Shown here: in pieces, positions 55,928 to 62,936 of the stretch | Layout of the letters: each line of letters opens with the position of its first letter | Position numbering within the stretch: the stretch's first letter is position 1 | DNA from: Sphingomonas bacterium | GTDB lineage: Bacteria > Pseudomonadota > Alphaproteobacteria > Sphingomonadales > Sphingomonadaceae | Assembly (NCBI RefSeq): GCF_028292945.1 | Contig: NZ_JAQGLJ010000120.1 | Location: 1-62,936 of the forward strand | Reading direction: 5' to 3' | DNA length: 62,936 bases | Program-made: the position numbers and the translations under genes | The notes under the pieces: generated by a model | What the model was told of the DNA's origin: nothing | Seen by the model: the letters and a program-made list of their open reading frames with translations, nothing else | The model's database searches: none

Positions 55928-56740
55928 GTGATACGCTCGGTCAAATCGGCAGAACGCACGTTGGCGCTGTTCGAGCTCTTCTCGATGCGTCAGCGGCCGC
56001 TGACCGTCGGGCGGATCGCGGCCGAACTCGGGATACCGCAGGCCAGCGCCTCCATGCTGCTGACGAACCTGCGCGAACTGGGCTACATGAACTACGATCG
56101 CGCGGCCCGGACCTATTCGCCCACGATCCGCGTCGCGCTGCTGGGTAGCTGGATCAACCATCAATTCGACGATGCCGGTTCGCTTACCACCAGGCTGACC
56201 GAGTTGCAGGAACATGTCGACGAAACAGTCTTCGTCGGCATCCAGAACGGTACGCACGCACAATATATCCTGGTCATCTTTCGCGACAAGGTTCGCGCAA
56301 TGCAGATCCGTTCGGGAGTCCTGAAGCTGATGACCGTATCGGCCATGGGCCGGGCGTTGCTATCGCTGAAGTCGGACGAGGAGGTGCTTCGCCATGTCCA
56401 TCGCTGCAACGCAGAAGCGACGGAAGCGCGGTTGCGCGTCGTGCCGAGCGAGTTCCTGGCGCTGATCGAGCAGGTGCGCCAGCGCGGTTACGCGCAAACG
56501 CGCGGCGATGTGACGCCCAGCTTCGGCGCGATCGCCATTACCGTGCCCGCACCGGTCGGGCTGATGCCGATGGCGATTGGCGTCGGGGTACCGGTGGAGC
56601 GGATCGAGGCGGCGCGCCCGACCATCATCGCCGCGCTCTTCGAGCTACAAAAGAGCTTTGCCGCCTTCACTGCCGCCAACCCGGCCGGCGGCGAAGCCGA
56701 ATATCGCGCGATCACTCAGCAAGCGCGATCAGCGGCCTGA
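55928..56740 (+). CDS. IclR-family transcriptional regulator
   Basis: 270 aa. N-terminal winged helix (IRSVKSAERTLALFELFSMR, PLTVGRIAAELGIPQASASM, LLTNLRELGYMNYDRAARTY) and an IclR effector domain (TVSAMGRALLSL, LIEQVRQRGYAQTRGDVTPS, FGAIAITVPAPVGLMPMAIG). GTG start two bases after the lyase stop. Last gene of the rightward operon, so it is likely an autoregulated local regulator that responds to an aliphatic or aromatic acid. Its 3' end overlaps the convergent PrpD gene by 29 bp. Confidence 0.93.
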   Translation: MIRSVKSAERTLALFELFSMRQRPLTVGRIAAELGIPQASASMLLTNLRELGYMNYDRAARTYSPTIRVALLGSWINHQFDDAGSLTTRLTELQEHVDETVFVGIQNGTHAQYILVIFRDKVRAMQIRSGVLKLMTVSAMGRALLSLKSDEEVLRHVHRCNAEATEARLRVVPSEFLALIEQVRQRGYAQTRGDVTPSFGAIAITVPAPVGLMPMAIGVGVPVERIEAARPTIIAALFELQKSFAAFTAANPAGGEAEYRAITQQARSAA

Positions 56741-58082
56741 CGCTGGACGCCGTGTCCAGCGCCCGGCAATGTGCGACCAGCGCCGCCGCGCGCTGCGCGC
56801 CGAGTACCGGATCGACCAAGGAGTGGAACTTGGCAATTAGCAGGGTCCATTGTGCCTCGACGTCCTCCGCCGGCACCGCGCAATCCGCTTCCTCGCGCAA
56901 CACCCGTCCATCGGCGAGCCGTACCGTCACCTCTGACAGCGTCGCGCTTCTGGCCTTCCGGCCAGTCACCACGACGCGGTCGCGCAGCGCCATCAAATCG
57001 GTGCGCGCCGCGGTGGCGTCGGTAAAGAGCAGGTCGTCCGCCGTGTTCTCCCCCATCAGCGCCATCGCGGTGGTCATGGTTAGCGAGAATTTGCATTCGA
57101 GCCCCGTGGCGGGTGCCGGAATCGCGCAGACGCGCAGGTGACCGGGGTCGACGCCGACCTCCACCGCTACGATCTGGTCGGGCCCGAATGCTTGGCGGCG
57201 GCGCAGAACATCCGCGGCGTTGATCGCGGAATGGGTCAGGTAGCAGGCGGCATGGTATTTGAAGAGCGTTTCGCGGACCCAGTGACCGCGCGGCGGCGGT
57301 GCGAGCGCCGCTTCCGGATTGAGCGCGTCCGACTGGGTCGTCCCGAAGCCCTGCTCGGTCGCAAGGATGTCGAGATGACTGGTGAAGCCCCGGGCCGCAA
57401 GACGCGCGGCGAGCAGGCCGTTGGCCGCCGCCTTGCCGGCGTGAAGCGGCTTGCACATCGTGCCGAACACCGCCTTCAGCCCCGCCGCCTGTGTACCGGC
57501 GATGCCGAAGGCGCGGATCGTGGCCTCCTGGTCCAGGCCGAGCATGCGCCCCGCAGAGGCGGCGGCGCCAAACGTGCCGTAGGTCGCGGTGCCGTGAAAG
57601 CCGCGCTGGTAGTGCGACGGACCCAGCAGCCGGGCGACGCGCACCTCCGCATCGACGCCGGCGATGAACGCGGTCAGGACGTCGCGTCCGGATCGATCGA
57701 ACGCCTCACCCAGCGCCAGCACGACAGGCGCGACCGGCACCGTCGGGTGTCCCATACTCGTGATGACATCATCATAATCCAGCGCGTGACCCATCGCACC
57801 GTTCACCAGCACCGCCTGCGACAGGGGTGCGCGCGCACTGCGAGCGATCAGCGTGCAGACACCCGCCCCTGCCTCTTCCGCAGCGATAGCGGCGAGTTGG
57901 TCGACCAGTGGCTCGGCGTGAGCGGCAATGGAGACGCCGAGCCAGTCCAGCAGGCACTGCTTGGCGACCTCGGCTACGTCCGGCGTCACATCGGTCCACC
58001 CAATCGCAACGACGTCGCGGACTAGGTCTGACGTAATGCTCACAGGTCTTGCGGCTCCGGCGCGGCTAAGTTTTTTTGTCAT
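56712..58082 (-). CDS. MmgE/PrpD-family protein
   Basis: 456 aa. Marks: VAKQCLLDWLGVSIAAHAEP, ALDYDDVITSMGHPTVPVAP (YDD/SxGHP, catalytic-loop signature), RGFHGTATYGTFGAAASAGR, GTMCKPLHAGKAAANGLLAA and YHAACYLTHSAINAADVL. The family includes 2-methylcitrate dehydratase and cis-aconitate decarboxylase, i.e. enzymes acting on tricarboxylates. It is co-located with CoA-transferase/hydratase/lyase genes of an itaconate-like route and has its own copy of the operator. ATG at 58082; a TTG ten codons upstream is less likely. Confidence 0.92.
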   Translation of the reverse strand: MTKKLSRAGAARPVSITSDLVRDVVAIGWTDVTPDVAEVAKQCLLDWLGVSIAAHAEPLVDQLAAIAAEEAGAGVCTLIARSARAPLSQAVLVNGAMGHALDYDDVITSMGHPTVPVAPVVLALGEAFDRSGRDVLTAFIAGVDAEVRVARLLGPSHYQRGFHGTATYGTFGAAASAGRMLGLDQEATIRAFGIAGTQAAGLKAVFGTMCKPLHAGKAAANGLLAARLAARGFTSHLDILATEQGFGTTQSDALNPEAALAPPPRGHWVRETLFKYHAACYLTHSAINAADVLRRRQAFGPDQIVAVEVGVDPGHLRVCAIPAPATGLECKFSLTMTTAMALMGENTADDLLFTDATAARTDLMALRDRVVVTGRKARSATLSEVTVRLADGRVLREEADCAVPAEDVEAQWTLLIAKFHSLVDPVLGAQRAAALVAHCRALDTASSVRPLIALAE

Positions 58083-58132
58083 GGCGGAAGCGTCAATTTT
58101 GTCGGCTGACAACGCAAGACACCAATCACAAT

Positions 58133-58146
58133 ATCACGGGTGTGAT
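58133..58146. promoter_or_regulatory. Candidate operator ATCAC-N4-GTGAT, site 2
   Basis: ATCACGGGTGTGAT, flanked by T and A to give TATCAC-N4-GTGATA. Fifty bases upstream of the PrpD-family start, same spacing as site 1 at 52709. An extra half-site (ATCAC) is 8 bp to the left. Confidence 0.7.
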
Positions 58147-58790
58147 ACTGCGGTCACGCGCTTCGATAGAACCCCCTCGGCTCGAACTGTTCTCACATAG
58201 GTGCCGCTGTCAGAACCGGCGGGCACCAAGTCGTGTCATCTGTGCCTTGCCCATTGCTTGATTAGCAAACAATCTCGCTGCAGATGCGAGAACCACGATG
58301 CGTCGCTGATTGCCGGACCTGTCGCTGCCTTCGCCATGCGCTGCTGATCGTCCGCGCGGTATAGTTCGCCACCTCCGCATTGCTGCTGTGTTGACTTGCC
58401 GACTTCATGCCTCGATGGCTGACGCCAAGCTTCACGGGCCGGCGCATGCCTTGCGCAGGCTGGCCGCCGTACATTGCGGCAGGCCGACGGCGTCCCACTG
58501 ATCGCGCGGAGGGCAGGTCCGCCGCCTTCAAACCTCTTGGCGCTGACGGTGCCTTTTCAGTGCGCGGAGGGTGCCAGCGCATCGTCAGGCTGGAGGGTGG
58601 CAGGATAGTCAGTTGCGCTCGCTCAGAGGACATGGTCTGACATTCCCGCCCCACATCGCACGAACCAGCTGCATGCGCCCCGACCGGCATTGCCCTCGGC
58701 ACCTGCGCGGGCATAGAATACATCGATGATCGCAGGACTTATTCGCCGTCTTTCAGCGACCATCGCACTCCGGCGGCGCTAGTACCTGAT
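58147..58790. other. 644-bp stretch, mostly degraded or non-coding
   Basis: No intact gene seen. Several short frames show no family resemblance, except a possible ABC-ATPase tail near 58500-58640 (separate entry). It marks the junction between the catabolic cluster and the glycosyltransferase cluster. Confidence 0.5.
58500..58640 (+). pseudogene. Possible ABC-transporter ATPase tail remnant
   Basis: The frame ending at the TGA 58638-58640 reads FSVRGGCQRIVRLEGGRIV, which resembles the C-terminal CDRIxVLExGRIV of ABC ATPases (e.g. Wzt-like polysaccharide exporters). Nothing upstream in this frame shows Walker motifs. Weak, motif-level evidence; could be chance. Confidence 0.25.
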
Positions 58791-59835
58791 GTGGACCGCT
58801 GCTTGAGCTCCAATCCCGTCGCAGGATCGGTCGAGGTGCTCATCGCCACTTACAATTGGCGAGCGCTTCCTGCGTCCCCTACTCGACTCTTTGCTCGCGC
58901 AAGAGTTTGCATGGTTCACGATCGTGGTCCGAGACGACTGCTCCGACGATGCTACCCTGACCATCGTGAGGGAGTACGCGGCGCGGCATCCGGGTCGTAT
59001 CGTGCTCCTTCCCTCGCCGACCTGCACGGCTGGTGCCGCCTCCAACTTTGCGGCGCTAATTGCTGCAGCGAATGCGGATTTCATCTTCCTGTGTGATCAG
59101 GACGACATATGGCTCCCGGGAAAGATGGCGACGAGCTTCGCGGCCATGGGGGACCTTGTCCGAACCTGGGGCCATGATCACCCGCTGCTGGTGCATACCG
59201 ACCTGGCGGTCGTCGGCCCGGACCTGCAGCCGCTCTCGGACTCGCTTCACCGCTACGCGCGTTTTGATCCGGAACGACATGCCTTGAGCGACCTGCTGCT
59301 GGGTAATGTGGTTACCGGCTGCACCATCGTGGCTAACCGCTCGCTCTATGCCAATGCGCGCCCGATCCCTGCGGAAGCGGGTATGTATGACCATTGGCTC
59401 GGGCAGGTCGCGACCGCGCTCGGGGAGATTCGGCTGATCCCCGAGGCGACCGTCCTCTACCGTCAGCACGGACGCAACGTCGTCGGCGTGCGACCGGCCG
59501 GGTTCGTGCGCTTTGTGCTGAGCGTACAGCGAACGATCTTCAGCGACGCGACCTTTCGCGTGCTGTGCGCTTATTGCGATCAGGCGGACATCTTGCGTGT
59601 GAGATACGGGGCACGCCTGACGCCTCGCCAGCTCGCGCAGGTGTCGGCGCTTGCCGAAGTGTGGACGCTTCCTCGTCGAAAGCGCTTCGTGAAGTTGTGG
59701 AAGGCGGGTCTTCGCAAACCGCGATTTGCCGGAAACATCGCGTTGTTCCTGTTGATGCTCAGGCGTCGGGATCAGCCGAAAGCAACGCAAGGATCGTCCC
59801 TGCCCGGACCCTCCTCGCCCCGTCGGAGCGGATAG
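58791..59835 (+). pseudogene. Family 2 glycosyltransferase, one-base frameshift
   Basis: Reading from GTG 58791, VEVLIATYN is in one frame; deleting one T at 58856/58857 (AATTGGCGAG) gives GERFLRPLLDSLLAQEFAWF in the next frame, which carries on FTIVVRDDCSDDATLTIV, FIFLCDQDDIWLPGKM (DXD-like), TDLAVVGPDLQPL, TGCTIVANRSLYANARPIP and YDHWLGQVAT to the stop at 59835. The joined protein is a ~347-aa GT-A rhamnosyltransferase-like enzyme (WbbL/RfbF type). The start of the second frame at 58891 would lack the UDP/dTDP-binding first strand. Mutation or sequencing error cannot be told apart. Confidence 0.8.
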
Positions 59836-59839
59836 GATC

Positions 59840-60835
59840 ATCGCAGCGCGGCCCCTGGTCTCCGTCGTCATCCCCGCCTGCAATGCGGAAGTGACGCTGG
59901 AGGCCACGCTTTGGTCGGCGCTGCGGCAGACCTACCCTGCGTTCGAGGTCGTGATCGTCGATGACGGCTCGACGGATCGCACCGCCCAAATCGCGCGCCG
60001 GTTCTGCGCGGACGATCGCCGGGTGCGGATGCTGTCAGGTCCCAACGGTGGCGTGAGTGCCGCGCGCAACCGGGGTATCGCCAGCGCCGACGGGGTGTTC
60101 GTCGCGTTCCTCGATGCCGACGACCTGTGGCACCCGGAGAAACTCGAGAAACAGGTCGCCGAGGCAGTCACGATCGAGAAGCTGGGCTTCGTCTATTGCT
60201 TCCACTCCAGGATCGGACCGGCGGGCGAGCAGCTGGAACGGCCGGCGGAGTTCCGCCTGGAGGGGCGAATATTCTGGCCGCATCTGTACTGGAACGTCGT
60301 CGGCTGCGGCAGCATCATCCTCGCGCCCAGGGCTGCGTTGCTGGAAGTGGGTGGCTTCGACGAGAGGCCCGAGGTTCAGGGTTGCGAGGATTACCTGCTC
60401 CAGCTGCAACTGGCGGCGCGCTACACGGTCGGGTGCGTGCCCGAACCGCTCGTCTCCTACCGGGTCGGCTCGCAGTCGCTCTCGTACGATCGCGAGCGGA
60501 TGTATCGCGCCTGGCGCGCGGTTCTGCGAACCCTGCGGGCGTCCGGAACGATGCCGCGCACCAGCGTGGCATCGTGGACCCGCGGTCGCGCCTGCTGGGG
60601 ACTGGCGATCGAGTGCCTGCGTCGTCGGGAATTGTACGGGGCCGTGAGCTTCTTCGCGGAAGCCGTTCGCACCGACCCGCTACGAACCTGTCTGAACGGC
60701 GCGCGGGTAGTGGCCCGGACGTTGCGGCCAGGTCCGCGGCGCGCCGGCGAGCAGGTGTGTTACGAACTCGACCGGCGACGGATGGCGAAGCTGGCGAGGC
60801 GGCCTCCTCCGGCCGTCGACGCGGACATCAGGTGA
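59840..60835 (+). CDS. Family 2 glycosyltransferase without clear start codon
   Basis: GT-A enzyme of ~331 aa. PLVSVVIPACNAEVTLEATL is the canonical first strand and EVVIVDDGSTDRT, GGVSAARNRGIASA, VFVAFLDADDLWHPEKLEKQ (DXD) and ILAPRAALLEVGGFDE follow. The first normal start codon in frame (GTG 59891) is after PACNAE, so it would remove the nucleotide-binding strand; no ATG, GTG or TTG exists in frame between it and the preceding gene. I put the start near 59840 (ATC), only five bases after the stop of the frameshifted GT. Either a rare start codon is used or the 5' end was damaged. Last part shows a predicted helical tail. Confidence 0.75.
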   Translation: MAARPLVSVVIPACNAEVTLEATLWSALRQTYPAFEVVIVDDGSTDRTAQIARRFCADDRRVRMLSGPNGGVSAARNRGIASADGVFVAFLDADDLWHPEKLEKQVAEAVTIEKLGFVYCFHSRIGPAGEQLERPAEFRLEGRIFWPHLYWNVVGCGSIILAPRAALLEVGGFDERPEVQGCEDYLLQLQLAARYTVGCVPEPLVSYRVGSQSLSYDRERMYRAWRAVLRTLRASGTMPRTSVASWTRGRACWGLAIECLRRRELYGAVSFFAEAVRTDPLRTCLNGARVVARTLRPGPRRAGEQVCYELDRRRMAKLARRPPPAVDADIR

Positions 60836-61385
60836 GCTTGCGACGCCGTTCGATGGCGTCGGCCGAGTGCGACCGGCTGCTCCACTGATAGGGAATCGCG
60901 TCGGTATCCTGCGGCAGCCGATAATGGTCGGGGTTCGCGTAATCATAGGCACTGGATGAGAAGTTGATCACGAGCGCATCGACCGGCGCCAGGTTCTGGA
61001 GACCATGCCACACACCCGGCGGCAGCACGACGAAGGTCGGGCGATGATCACCGATACGATACTCGCTCACCCGGCCATAGGTCGCGCTGTCCTCGCGACC
61101 GTCATAGGCGACCAGCTTGACCAGGCCCTGGTTGACGAACAGGCGATCGAAATTGTCGGCGTGACAGCTCCAGGCGCCGATCGCGCCCGGAAACAGACGT
61201 GACTGATAGGCGTGCACCACCGGCAGGCCGGTGGGGTCCCAATCGGGTCGGTACAGTTCGGTGATGATGCCATGGTCGCGGGGGACGTGGAGTATCTCGC
61301 GCACGCAGAGCCCCGCGATCGGCTCCTGCAGCATCTGCCACTCCGCCGTGTTCAGCGGTCCGTCCTTGACTGCCCCTTCGATCAC
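60828..61385 (-). CDS. RmlC-like cupin (dTDP-sugar epimerase-related)
   Basis: 185-aa cupin of the dTDP-4-dehydrorhamnose 3,5-epimerase/WxcM-like group. Marks: GLCVREILHVPRDHGIITEL, HAYQSRLFPGAIGAWSCHAD, FVNQGLVKLVAYDGREDSAT and FVVLPPGVWHGLQNLAPVDA (cupin His). GTG at 61385 has GAAGGAG eight bases before it. The catalytic His/Tyr pair of RmlC cannot be fixed by eye (WSCHADN may hold the His). It may make or modify a deoxysugar nucleotide for the adjacent glycosyltransferases. Confidence 0.8.
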   Translation of the reverse strand: MIEGAVKDGPLNTAEWQMLQEPIAGLCVREILHVPRDHGIITELYRPDWDPTGLPVVHAYQSRLFPGAIGAWSCHADNFDRLFVNQGLVKLVAYDGREDSATYGRVSEYRIGDHRPTFVVLPPGVWHGLQNLAPVDALVINFSSSAYDYANPDHYRLPQDTDAIPYQWSSRSHSADAIERRRKLT

Positions 61386-61497
61386 GTCGCCTGCTCCTTC
61401 GTGGTGCTCGCCTGCGACCTGACTGCGACGTAGCCAGCCTCGTTGTCCAGCCCGCATACGGTCCGCACTGTCGCCGCCGGATCATGTCCGGCCGCGC
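61386..61497. other. Spacer between cupin and glycosyltransferase genes
   Basis: 112 bp without recognised coding function; leftward transcription from the glycosyltransferase probably continues through it. Confidence 0.3.
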
Positions 61498-62481
61498 TCA
61501 CTCCCCGCCCGGCGGCGGCGCTCCCTTGAATCGTCGGCGGCGTTCGAAAAAGAGCTGCTGCCGGCGGCGCGCGTCGCGGGGCAGCAGGCGTCTGACCGCA
61601 CCCCGGACGGTTCGGCTCGCCAGCTCGGCCAGCAGCGCGCGATAGGGCTTCACCCGTGGACGCGCCTTTTCGGTCATCAACGTCCCCGCGAGCTCGACCG
61701 CCTCGAAATCCGCCTCCCGCGCGATCCGCGCCGACCATGCCGCCTGCTCGTGGCAGGGCTTTTCGCGATACACGTCGCGCCGCGCGGCGGCGGGGAACTT
61801 GACCACCGTCAGCCTCGGCACCGGCTGCATGCGCGCGCCGTGAGCGTGCAGCCGTGCCCAGATCTCGGTATCCGGGTCGCAGTCCAGTTCCCGATAGTCG
61901 CGCCAGCCACCGGCACGGTCGCTCAACGCTTTCCGATGCACCACCGAGCTCGGCGGCAGCCACATACCGGGCCTGAACGCGGCGACGGCATGGGCGCCGT
62001 CCAGTTCCGGGTCGGTCGGCGCGACCATGCGCGCGATGCCCCAGGCGAGGTCGGCGCCACCGTCGATCGCCGCGACGAGCACCGAAAGGTGATGGGGAAG
62101 CCAGAGGTCGTCATGACCCAGATAGGCGATCAGCGCGCCGCGCGCCTGCCGCAGCCCCTCGTTGTTCGGTCCGGCCTGATGCCCGTGACGTTCCGCGAGG
62201 TTGATCCAGCGCACCCTTGGATCGCCGAAGGCGCGGACTTCCTGTTCCGATCCATCGGTGCACGCATCGCCGACGACGAGAAGCTCGAAATCGGAATAGT
62301 CCTGCCGGAGAACGCTGCCGATGGAATATGGCAGGAAGCTGCTCCAGTTCCACGTCGCCATGATGACGCTCACCCGTGGCGGCGCGTTGGGGGAGACTGC
62401 GTTCACCTGTGTGGCCTTGCGGGCTGCGCCGCTCAATGCAACCTCGGTGATGCTTGCCGATGGCCGCGGGCGGCGGGTCAT
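61498..62481 (-). CDS. Family 2 glycosyltransferase (third)
   Basis: 327-aa GT-A glycosyltransferase. RVSVIMATWNWSSFLPYSIG, FELLVVGDACTDGSEQEV, GPNNEGLRQARGALIAYLGH and DDLWLPHHLSVLVAAI (DXD as GHDD). The C-terminus is basic (RDARRRQQLFFERRRRFKG), perhaps for membrane association. I prefer ATG 62481 (MTRRPRPSASITE); an upstream ATG (62580) adds 33 residues but overlaps the antitoxin remnant. Co-directional with the cupin gene. Acceptor and sugar are unknown. Confidence 0.88.
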   Translation of the reverse strand: MTRRPRPSASITEVALSGAARKATQVNAVSPNAPPRVSVIMATWNWSSFLPYSIGSVLRQDYSDFELLVVGDACTDGSEQEVRAFGDPRVRWINLAERHGHQAGPNNEGLRQARGALIAYLGHDDLWLPHHLSVLVAAIDGGADLAWGIARMVAPTDPELDGAHAVAAFRPGMWLPPSSVVHRKALSDRAGGWRDYRELDCDPDTEIWARLHAHGARMQPVPRLTVVKFPAAARRDVYREKPCHEQAAWSARIAREADFEAVELAGTLMTEKARPRVKPYRALLAELASRTVRGAVRRLLPRDARRRQQLFFERRRRFKGAPPPGGE

Positions 62482-62498
62482 CTCGACGAGGAAGGCCA

Positions 62499-62794
62499 AT
62501 GAGCGAGAACAAGCCAGATACCGCAGCCGTCTCGCTTGATCCGGCGGACGACGCGCCGGAGTGCACGAGATGTTCGACACCGCCGAGGTCTCGGTCGCCG
62601 GAAGGGTGATCCGCCCGGCGACGGGCTATCTCGGCCCGAACGGCGTCGTGCGCGGCCGCCCACCCGTGCGCGGGCACGCGAAGCGTCAGGTGACGCTGCG
62701 GCTGGACCCGGACGTGCTCGACCGCTTCCGCGAGGGCGGGCCGGGGTGGCAGGGGCAGATTAACGAAGCGCTGCGGAAGGCGGTGGGGTTGTAG
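62499..62794 (+). pseudogene. DUF4415/BrnA-like antitoxin, frameshifted
   Basis: ATG at 62499 with GAGGAAGG before it opens MSENKPDTAAVSLDPADDAP; after GAG at 62559 the frame must change to continue with HEMFDTAEVSVAGRVIRPAT, then RGRPPVRGHAKRQVTLRLDP and DVLDRFREGGPGWQGQINEA ending RKAVGL, the ribbon-helix-helix part of DUF4415/BrnA antitoxins. The junction has lost one base (or four). A GTG at 62561 could start a shortened protein that keeps the DNA-binding part. No BrnT toxin gene lies next to it. Confidence 0.7.
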
Positions 62795-62893
62795 GTGCGC
62801 AAGTCGGTAGGAATCGACGTTCCACTTTAATATGCTATGTTTAATGATAATCACCGGCATATCAGGTGATCCGGATAGTCAAAAGGATGGCGC
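62795..62893. promoter_or_regulatory. AT-rich promoter-like region before the terminal gene
   Basis: About 100 bp with clearly lower GC (e.g. CTTTAATATGCTATGTTTAA) than the rest of the window, plus ATCACCGGCATATCAGGTGAT, an inverted repeat (ATCACC/GGTGAT arms). Likely promoter of the ATPase gene that starts at 62894 and a sign of transferred DNA. Confidence 0.55.
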
Positions 62894-62936
62894 GTGCTCG
62901 ACGGTCTAACCTTACGTAATTTTCGGGCGTTCAAGT
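62894..62936 (+). CDS. RecF/AAA-type ATPase, 5' end only
   Basis: GTG at 62894 after AAAAGGATGG opens VLDGLTLRNFRAFK before the window ends. LxxFRxF is the start of RecF/SMC-like and AAA_15/OLD-family ATPases (beta strand leading to the Walker A). Such genes often belong to phage-defence or DNA-repair loci, but only 14 codons are seen. Confidence 0.6.
   Translation, partial: MLDGLTLRNFRAFK

Noticed and set aside
58262..58723. 153-codon leftward frame in the gap between the catabolic and glycosyltransferase clusters
   Set aside because: No family resemblance, low-complexity composition and no ribosome-binding site; treated as non-coding or degraded.
61382..61963. 193-codon leftward frame overlapping the third glycosyltransferase
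   Set aside because: Out-of-frame shadow of the glycosyltransferase, which carries the GT-A motifs.

Overview
The window is high-GC (roughly two thirds G+C by eye) and looks like a chromosomal segment of a sphingomonad (Alphaproteobacteria, Sphingomonadales, Sphingomonas or a close relative). The main reasons are: a sphingolipid-synthesis cluster (NAD-dependent epimerase/reductase, acyl carrier protein, serine palmitoyltransferase) next to lptFG; a cobalamin-dependent methionine synthase split into two genes; an ScfR-type regulator divergent from aceA; and three copies of a palindromic repeat with CTGAAACAAGTTCAGGGTGA-type arms, which I associate with sphingomonad genomes. Many adjacent genes overlap by ATGA or GTGA, so translational coupling is common.

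Layout. 1-8.4 kb: Uma2 protein (cut by the window edge), proB, the ceramide-type operon (epimerase, acp, spt), a hybrid histidine kinase and lptF-lptG. 8.6-13.3 kb: STAS-like protein, a secreted amidohydrolase whose start codon lies inside a repeat, threonine deaminase and aspartate/glutamate leucyltransferase. 13.4-16.9 kb: transglutaminase / alpha-E / permuted ATP-grasp operon. 17.2-22.9 kb: thioredoxin-like and DsbD-like redox genes, PafA-type phosphatase, beta-helix protein and a 48-aa KGG-like protein. 22.9-28.9 kb: methionine operon (ArsR-methyltransferase regulator, metF, metH N half, metH C half) behind a 24-bp perfect palindrome. 28.9-36.7 kb: small lipoproteins, aldo/keto reductase, a frameshifted membrane-protein gene, ScfR/aceA/61-aa protein, an LRAT-like secreted protein, 3-hydroxybutyrate dehydrogenase and a zinc metallopeptidase.

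36.8-58.1 kb is accessory in character. A tRNA-Ala(CGC) is followed by decayed LysR and SDR genes, a beta-lactamase-fold hydrolase, and then a large catabolic region: P450, Baeyer-Villiger-type monooxygenase, two acyl-CoA dehydrogenases, an isocitrate/isopropylmalate-type dehydrogenase, a nitronate-monooxygenase-like protein, two CitE-type lyases, MFS and TonB-dependent transporters, two MaoC hydratases, a family III CoA-transferase, an IclR regulator and an MmgE/PrpD protein. The CoA-transferase + MaoC + CitE + ACAD + PrpD set has the logic of itaconate-type (ict-ich-ccl) catabolism, enlarged with oxygenases and an outer-membrane receptor. Two matching inverted repeats, ATCAC-N4-GTGAT, lie in front of the two divergent core operons and in front of the PrpD gene; they are my best candidates for the operator of the local IclR protein.

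58.1-62.9 kb: a degraded stretch, then a small cell-surface glycan cluster (three family 2 glycosyltransferases and an RmlC-like cupin). One glycosyltransferase has a one-base frameshift and another lacks a normal start codon. The window ends with a frameshifted BrnA/DUF4415 antitoxin remnant and the first codons of a RecF/AAA-type ATPase. No CRISPR array, rRNA, intact transposase or prophage was seen. All assignments are from reading the sequence; no database search was run.
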